Assembly: GCF_000620705.1 (NCBI RefSeq)
Contig: NZ_KK211167.1
Span: forward strand, 233,358-297,357
DNA: 64,000 bases
DNA from: Nocardioides sp. URHA0020
GTDB lineage: Bacteria; Actinomycetota; Actinomycetes; Propionibacteriales; Nocardioidaceae
Direction of reading: 5' to 3'
A program made the position numbers and the translations under genes. Below are positions 59,155 through 64,000 of this stretch, piece after piece. A model generated the notes under the pieces. The model ran no database searches, was not told the origin of the DNA, and saw nothing but the letters and a program-made list of their open reading frames with translations. Within the stretch, counting starts at the first letter, position 1. Each line of letters starts with the position of its first letter.

Positions 59155-61047
59155 ATGAGAACCAGAACGCTGCTCGGAGCGGCTCTGGCGGTCACGGTCT
59201 CGGGCACGCTCGCCCTTGGCCTGCAGGCGCCGTCGTACTCCGGACCCGCCGCCCACACGGGGAAGGCCGCCGACCACCGTCCGGTGTCGGACGCGGCCGC
59301 GCGCACCGCGGCCCGCTCGTACGTCGCCGACCACCGGGCGACCTTCCGGGCCAGCCCGCACGACGCCTTCCAGCACGCCAGCACGACGCAGGGCGCGGCC
59401 GGCACGCAGTACGTCGCCTACGACCGCACCTACCGCGGCCTGCCGGTCGTCGGCGGCGACTTCGTGCTCGCCGTCGACCCGTCCGGTAAGGTCACCGGCC
59501 GGAGCGTCACCCAGCCGCAGGTGATCGACCTCGCCTCGACCGCGCCGACGCGCACCGCCGCCTCCGCGCGCCGTACGGCGAAGCGCCAGGTCGGCCGGGT
59601 CACGTCGGCGTCGGAGCCCGAGCTCGTGGTCTTCGCGAGGTCGACGCCCACGCTCGCCTGGCAGACGCTCGTCGTCGGCACCACGAAGAACCGCCCGACG
59701 AAGCTGACCGTCTACACCGACGCCACCACCGGGAAGGTCCTCGACAGCTGGGACCAGGTCGTCGACGGCACCGGCAACGGGTACTACTACCCCGGCGTCA
59801 CCATCGGCACGTCGTCGAGCGGCTCGACCTACCGGATGTCCGACGCCTCGCGCTCCGGCGTCTCCTGCGCCAACCAGGCCGGCACGATCTACACCGGCCC
59901 GGACGACGCGTGGGGCAACGGCTCCGGCACCAACCTCGAGACCGGGTGCGTCGACGTGCTCTACAGCGTCGACAAGGAGGTCGACATGCTGTCGGCCTGG
60001 CTCGGTCGCAGCGGGGTGAAGGGCAACGGCACCAGCTACCCCGCCCGGGTCGGGCTCGCCGACGTCAACGCCTACTTCGACGGCACCAAGACCAACTTCG
60101 GGCACAGCCAGGACAACGCCCGGCAGCTCACCGCCATCGACATCGTGGCGCACGAGAACGGCCACGGCGTCTTCGAGACCACCCCCGGCGGCTCGACCGG
60201 CGACAACGAGACCGGCGGCATGAACGAGGCCACCGGCGACATCTTCGGCGCCCTCACCGAGGCCTATGCCGCCAACCCCAACGACCCGGCGGACTTCACC
60301 GTCGGCGAGGAGGCGGACCTGGTCGGTGACGGCCCGATCCGCTACATGTACAACCCGAGCGTCGTCGGGGACCCGAACTGCTACTCCTCGAGCATCAAGA
60401 ACACCGAGGTGCACGCGGCGGCCGGCCCGCTCAACCACTGGTTCTACCTGCTCTCCCAGGGCTCCGGGGCCTCGCCCGCCTCGCCGACCTGCAACGGGTC
60501 GAGCGTCACCGGGGTCGGCATCCAGACGGCCGGCAGGATCTTCTACAACGGCCTGCTGCTGAAGACGACGTACTGGACCCACGGCAAGGCCCGGGTCGCG
60601 ACCCTGACCGCGGCCAAGAGCCTGTACGGCACCACCGACTGCACGACCTTCAACCGGGTCAAGGCCGCGTGGGACGCCGTCTCGGTCCCGGCCCAGTCCG
60701 GCGAGCCGACCTGCGGCACGACCGGCGGCGGAGGTGGTGGCGCCTGCACGAAGGTCACGGCCACCGGTACGGCGACGTCTCGCACGTCGACGTACAAGCC
60801 GTCGAGCACCGGCTTCTCGGTCACGACGGCCGGCACCATCCGCGGCTGCCTCACCGGCCCGAGCGGGGTCGACCTCGACCTCTACCTGCAGAAGAAGAGC
60901 GGCTCGAGCTGGGTCGACGTCGGGTCCAGCGAGAGCGCGACCTCGACCGAGAGCATCACCTACTCGGCCGCGACCGGCACCTACCGGTGGGAGGTCTACG
61001 CCTACTCCGGCTCGGGTGCCTTCACCCTGGGGTACGACACGCCGTAG
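59155..61047 (+). CDS. secreted M4 family neutral metalloprotease with PPC domain
   Basis: A 630-residue exported thermolysin-like protease. A signal peptide (LLGAALAVTVSGTLALGLQA) is followed by an FTP/PepSY-type propeptide that keeps the zymogen inactive. The catalytic domain has HENGH (about residues 333-337) and the third zinc ligand in GGMNEATGDIFG (Glu358). A Gly-rich linker (TTGGGGGGACT) leads to a C-terminal PPC-type beta domain of about 90 residues, normally removed on maturation. GAGGGAGA precedes the ATG at 59155. A strong terminator follows. Confidence 0.94.
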   Translation: MRTRTLLGAALAVTVSGTLALGLQAPSYSGPAAHTGKAADHRPVSDAAARTAARSYVADHRATFRASPHDAFQHASTTQGAAGTQYVAYDRTYRGLPVVGGDFVLAVDPSGKVTGRSVTQPQVIDLASTAPTRTAASARRTAKRQVGRVTSASEPELVVFARSTPTLAWQTLVVGTTKNRPTKLTVYTDATTGKVLDSWDQVVDGTGNGYYYPGVTIGTSSSGSTYRMSDASRSGVSCANQAGTIYTGPDDAWGNGSGTNLETGCVDVLYSVDKEVDMLSAWLGRSGVKGNGTSYPARVGLADVNAYFDGTKTNFGHSQDNARQLTAIDIVAHENGHGVFETTPGGSTGDNETGGMNEATGDIFGALTEAYAANPNDPADFTVGEEADLVGDGPIRYMYNPSVVGDPNCYSSSIKNTEVHAAAGPLNHWFYLLSQGSGASPASPTCNGSSVTGVGIQTAGRIFYNGLLLKTTYWTHGKARVATLTAAKSLYGTTDCTTFNRVKAAWDAVSVPAQSGEPTCGTTGGGGGGACTKVTATGTATSRTSTYKPSSTGFSVTTAGTIRGCLTGPSGVDLDLYLQKKSGSSWVDVGSSESATSTESITYSAATGTYRWEVYAYSGSGAFTLGYDTP

Positions 61048-61065
61048 CGACCGGCGAGACGAGGA

Positions 61066-61095
61066 CGGGCCCCCGGCGTGCACGCCGGGGGCCCG
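61066..61095 (+). terminator. terminator hairpin after the M4 protease gene
   Basis: A perfect 30-bp palindrome (arms CGGGCCCCCGGCGTG and its complement) begins 19 bp after the protease stop and is followed by CTCCTTC. Confidence 0.85.
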
Positions 61096-61153
61096 CTCCT
61101 TCGGGGCGCACGATCCGTCGCGAGGGGGTGCGACAGATCGGTCCCACAAAGGC

Positions 61154-61187
61154 GAGTCCCTCGCTGCATGGGGTCAGCAAGGGACTC
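61154..61187. repeat. unexplained inverted repeat
   Basis: GAGTCCCT-c-GCTG-8 nt-CAGC-a-AGGGACTC forms a 12-bp stem with one internal mismatch. It lies 59 bp beyond the M4 terminator and 154 bp before the aldehyde dehydrogenase start, in a stretch whose base composition is lower in GC than its neighbours. It could be an operator, a recombination remnant or a small RNA. Confidence 0.5.
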
Positions 61188-61340
61188 ATGCCGACATCAA
61201 GGTGCTCCCTCCGAGTCGACATCCCAATGGTGTCACGCGACTGGTGAGAGTGTCAGCGGTTTACGAGAAGGGGACGACGTCCACCCCCCGCTCGCCGGCC
61301 TCACTTGGGAGACCACCCCCCGGGGTGCGAGGCTGACCAC

Positions 61341-62798
61341 ATGAACGGACTCGACCTTCTCGGCCCCGACCAGCGGGGCCTCTTCATCGGCGGCACGTGG
61401 CGCGAGGCGGAGGGCGGTGAGCGGCTCGACGTCGTCGACCCCGCCGACGGCTCGGTGCTGACCGACGTGGCCGACGGCTCGCTCCACGACGCCGTCGACG
61501 CCCTCGACGCCGCCGTCGCCGCCCAGGCCGCCTGGGCGAAGACCCCGCCGCGCGAGCGCGGCGAGATCCTGCGCACGGCGTTCGGGCTGATCACCGACCG
61601 CGCCGACCAGTTCGCGCACCTGATGAGCCTCGAGATGGGCAAGACCGTCGCCGAGGCGCGCGGCGAGGTCGCCTACGGCGTCGAGTTCTTCCGCTGGTAC
61701 GCCGAGGAGGCGGTCCGCATCCACGGCCGCTGGATGCAGGCCCCGGCCGGCGGCAGCCGGCTGCTGACCATCAAGAAGCCGGTCGGCCCCTGCCTCTTCA
61801 TCACGCCGTGGAACTTCCCGCTCGCCATGGGCACCCGCAAGATCGGGCCGGCGATCGCGGCCGGCTGCACGATGGTCGTCAAGCCGGCCAGCCAGACGCC
61901 GCTGACGATGCTGGCGCTCGCGGGCGTGCTCGCCGAGGCCGGGCTGCCGGACGGGGTGCTCAACGTGGTCACCACCAGCAGGCACAGCGAGTTCAGCAAG
62001 ACCCTCCAGGCCGACGACCGGCTGCGCAAGGTCAGCTTCACCGGCTCCACCGGCGTCGGCAAGGTGCTCGTGCGGCAGTCGGCCGACCAGCTCCAGCGGC
62101 TGAGCATGGAGCTGGGCGGCAACGCGCCCTTCATCGTCTTCGAGGACGCCGACGTCGACGCCGCGGTCGACGGCGCGATGATCGCCAAGATGCGCAACAT
62201 GGGCGAGGCCTGCACGGCCGCCAACCGGTTCCTGGTGCATCGCTCGGTCGCCCAGGAGTTCGCCGAGAAGCTGGGCCGGCGGATGAGCGGCCTCACGCTG
62301 GGCCGCGGCCAGGACGACGGTGTCGACGTCGGCCCGCTGATCGACGAGAAGGCCGTCGAGAGCGTCAGCCAGCTCGTCACCGACGCGATCCACGACGGCG
62401 CCACCGTCGTCACCGGCGGTGAGCTGCCGACGGGACCGGGCTACTTCTACCCGCCGACCGTGCTGCTCGACGTGCCGGTGGACTCCGAGATCAACGTCCA
62501 GGAGATCTTCGGGCCGGTGGCGCCGATCACGACCTTCGAGACCGAGGACGAGGCGGTCCGCCAGGCCAACGACACCGAGTACGGGCTCGCGTCGTACGTC
62601 TACACCCGCGACCTGGCCCGCACCATCCGGATCGCCGAGTCGCTGGAGTTCGGGATGATCGGCATCAACAGCGGGCTGATCTCCAACCCGGCGGCCCCCT
62701 TCGGTGGCGTCAAGCAGAGCGGGTTCGGCCGCGAGGGCGGCTTTGAGGGCATCGAGGAGTACCTCGAGACCACGTACGTCGCCCTGCCTGCCGGCTGA
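61341..62798 (+). CDS. NAD(P)-dependent succinate-semialdehyde dehydrogenase-like enzyme
   Basis: A 485-residue aldehyde dehydrogenase of the GabD/succinate-semialdehyde branch. Blocks are FITPWNFPLAMGTRKIGPAI, FTGSTGVGK, the general-base Glu in MELGGNAPF and the nucleophile Cys in NMGEACTAANRF. The C-terminal GMIGINSGLISNPAAPFGG matches the same branch. It would oxidise succinate semialdehyde, from GABA or polyamine breakdown, to succinate. The ATG at 61341 (MNGLDLLGPDQRGLFIGG) is the family-like start. No GABA transaminase lies beside it, so other semialdehydes are possible. Confidence 0.92.
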   Translation: MNGLDLLGPDQRGLFIGGTWREAEGGERLDVVDPADGSVLTDVADGSLHDAVDALDAAVAAQAAWAKTPPRERGEILRTAFGLITDRADQFAHLMSLEMGKTVAEARGEVAYGVEFFRWYAEEAVRIHGRWMQAPAGGSRLLTIKKPVGPCLFITPWNFPLAMGTRKIGPAIAAGCTMVVKPASQTPLTMLALAGVLAEAGLPDGVLNVVTTSRHSEFSKTLQADDRLRKVSFTGSTGVGKVLVRQSADQLQRLSMELGGNAPFIVFEDADVDAAVDGAMIAKMRNMGEACTAANRFLVHRSVAQEFAEKLGRRMSGLTLGRGQDDGVDVGPLIDEKAVESVSQLVTDAIHDGATVVTGGELPTGPGYFYPPTVLLDVPVDSEINVQEIFGPVAPITTFETEDEAVRQANDTEYGLASYVYTRDLARTIRIAESLEFGMIGINSGLISNPAAPFGGVKQSGFGREGGFEGIEEYLETTYVALPAG

Positions 62799-62827
62799 CG
62801 CCCGGGCACCGTCGCCGGCGAATCGAG

Positions 62828-62920
62828 CCCGGTGGTTGAGGTGTGAAGGCCGCCAGGCCTGAGCCTCGAAACGGCCCCGGTGGTTGAGGTGTGAAGGCCG
62901 CCAGGTCTGAGCCTCGAAAC
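62828..62920. repeat. two tandem copies of a 45-bp actinobacterial intergenic repeat
   Basis: Units at 62828-62872 and 62876-62920 start CCCGGTGGTTGAGGTGTGAA and end GAGCCTCGAAAC, differing at one base by eye. Each unit can fold, since GGTGGTTGAGG pairs with CCTCGAAACCACC in the second copy. I recall the GGTTTCGAGGCTC/CACCTCAACCACC motif as widespread in Nocardioides-like genomes. It follows the aldehyde dehydrogenase stop by 29 bp. Confidence 0.85.
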
Positions 62921-63036
62921 CACCAGGACGCCACGCGTGGCCTCAAGCTCCCTCGCTCATCGCCCGCGGACAATCCCCAGGCCGAGAATGGTCGCGCATC
63001 CGGGCAGCCTCCGGCCGAACGACGAGGAACGGATCG

Positions 63037-64000
63037 ATGGACGTCTACGCCGAGACCACCACGCAGTACGCCGAGTTCGCCGCTGACGCCGCCCCCACCT
63101 CCCCCTGCTTCGAGGACTGGGCTCGCCGGGTCTCGACGGACCCCGAGGTGCTCGCGTGGATCAACCGGCTCCCGGAGGTGAAGCGTCAGCCGAACCTGGT
63201 CTTCGCGGCCGCACGCTGGCACGGCGTACCGGCGCCCGGGCCGTACGACGCGCTGCGGGCGGCCCTGCTCGCGGACGACGACCTGATCCGCGCGACGATC
63301 CTCGCTCGCGCGACGCAGACCAACGAGGTCGGCCGGCTCGCGACGCTGCTGCCGACCTTCGCGGGCGTCGCCGGTGACGGTGCGATCGCGTTGCTCGAGG
63401 TCGGCGCCAGTGCGGGCCTGTGCCTCTACCCGGACCGGTACTCCTACGCCTGGTCGACCGCCGACGGCGTACGACGTGCCGGGTCGGGGCCGGAGCTGCG
63501 GTGCGACGTGGACGGCGTCCTGCCGCTGCCCGATCGGTCGCCGGTGATCGCCTGGCGCGGCGGCATCGACCTGAATCCCCTCGACGTCACCGACGAGGAC
63601 GCGATGGCCTGGCTGGCGACGTTGGTCTGGCCGGAGGACGACGACCGCCGGGCGCAGCTGTCCGCGGCCGTCGAGGTGGCGCGCGCGGACCCTCCGGTGA
63701 TCGTGCGAGGGGACCTGCTCGAGGAGCTGCCGGCGCTGGTCGACGAGGCGTCGGCGTACGGCCCGGTGGTGGTCTTCCACAGCGCCGTCATCGGCTACCT
63801 GACCGACCCCGACCGGCTCCGCTTCCACGACCTGATGACGGGCCTGGTGGCCGCCGGCCGCTGCCGCTGGGTCAGCAACGAGGGCCCGCGCGTGCTGTCG
63901 CGGGTCACGGAGACCGGGCCGGCGATGCCCGACGGCGTGCGTGGCTTCGTGCTCGGCCTCGACGGCCGGGCGGTGGCCTGGACCCACGGCCACGGCCGCT
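63037..64000 (+). CDS. DUF2332 domain protein (cut by the window end)
   Basis: At least 321 residues, open to the right edge. The DUF2332 family is visible in LPEVKRQPNLVFAAARWHGV, ALLEVGASAGLCLYPDRYSY, AWRGGIDLNPLDVTDEDAMAWLATLVWPED and VVFHSAVIGYLT. The EVGASAGL loop resembles the SAM-binding loop of methyltransferases, which suggests but does not prove that fold. GACGAGGAACGG precedes the ATG at 63037. Function unknown. Confidence 0.88.
   Translation, partial: MDVYAETTTQYAEFAADAAPTSPCFEDWARRVSTDPEVLAWINRLPEVKRQPNLVFAAARWHGVPAPGPYDALRAALLADDDLIRATILARATQTNEVGRLATLLPTFAGVAGDGAIALLEVGASAGLCLYPDRYSYAWSTADGVRRAGSGPELRCDVDGVLPLPDRSPVIAWRGGIDLNPLDVTDEDAMAWLATLVWPEDDDRRAQLSAAVEVARADPPVIVRGDLLEELPALVDEASAYGPVVVFHSAVIGYLTDPDRLRFHDLMTGLVAAGRCRWVSNEGPRVLSRVTETGPAMPDGVRGFVLGLDGRAVAWTHGHGR

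Noticed and set aside
61130..61190. tRNA-like cloverleaf near GAGTCCCT...AGGGACTC
   Set aside because: No acceptor stem, CCA end or T-loop (GTTCGA) could be placed around the stem.

Overview
The window looks like chromosomal DNA from a high-GC actinobacterium, most likely Nocardioides or a close relative in the Nocardioidaceae. The basis is very high GC with strong third-position G/C, many GTG starts, frequent ATGA/GTGA stop-start overlaps, and the gene families present: mycothiol-linked DinB and maleylpyruvate-isomerase-like proteins, an F420-reductase-like protein, PucR, PadR, DUF427, DUF2332, a RelZ-type RNase HII/alarmone synthetase and an ECF42 sigma factor. I assigned the genus by impression, not by search. 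I saw no rRNA or tRNA gene, CRISPR array, integrase or transposase.

Layout. 1-69 is an unassigned edge. 70-9625 is a catabolic block on the minus strand: class III aminotransferase, mmsA, acyl-CoA synthetase, two adjacent acyl-CoA dehydrogenase subunits, a TetR regulator and a P450, with a second TetR divergent from the P450. 9701-13826 holds a PucR regulator, a small exported protein, a LysE exporter and a YibE/F membrane protein. 13836-15865 is a pseudouridine breakdown pair (HTH-PfkB kinase plus psuG). 16078-20519 holds a GT4 glycosyltransferase, an SGNH hydrolase, a tiny basic ORF, a RelZ-like fusion and a coupled membrane protein. 20521-27442 is a mixed set: truncated haemoglobin, DinB, F420-reductase-like protein, an unusual zinc-ribbon SDR, MFS exporter, DUF427, secreted GH6 glycosidase and an MDMPI protein. 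27543-31020 is a DGPF/ECF42/M3-peptidase unit. 31383-37169 has two PadR-controlled loci (PadR-DUF1707, and PadR-ABC-FtsX) on either side of a DUF3311/sodium-solute symporter pair. 37173-41930 is steroid-flavoured: a Tat-exported cholesterol oxidase divergent from an acyl-CoA dehydrogenase across a sequence that fits the KstR operator, followed by an LLM-class oxidoreductase. 42076-48925 carries two paralogous DUF1800-DUF1501 gene pairs separated by a GNAT gene. 48999-64000 holds YceI, a 44-residue ORF under a PHO-box-like repeat, glmS, a DEAD-box helicase, a lipoprotein penicillin-binding protein, a large LuxR (LAL) regulator, an M4 metalloprotease, a semialdehyde dehydrogenase and a truncated DUF2332 gene.

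The most unusual non-coding signal is a family of bipartite nested palindromes that sit just after stop codons. Two 82-nt copies at 15893 and 40876 differ by paired changes that keep their stem. Two related copies lie at 31083 and 31229. Isolated second-half palindromes lie at 1466 and 22385.

Functionally, the P450, the large/small acyl-CoA dehydrogenase pair, the CoA ligase, cholesterol oxidase, the second acyl-CoA dehydrogenase and the KstR-like boxes point to dispersed steroid or lipid catabolism. mmsA and the aminotransferase fit valine or beta-amino acid breakdown. Many single genes are ordinary housekeeping or stress functions.
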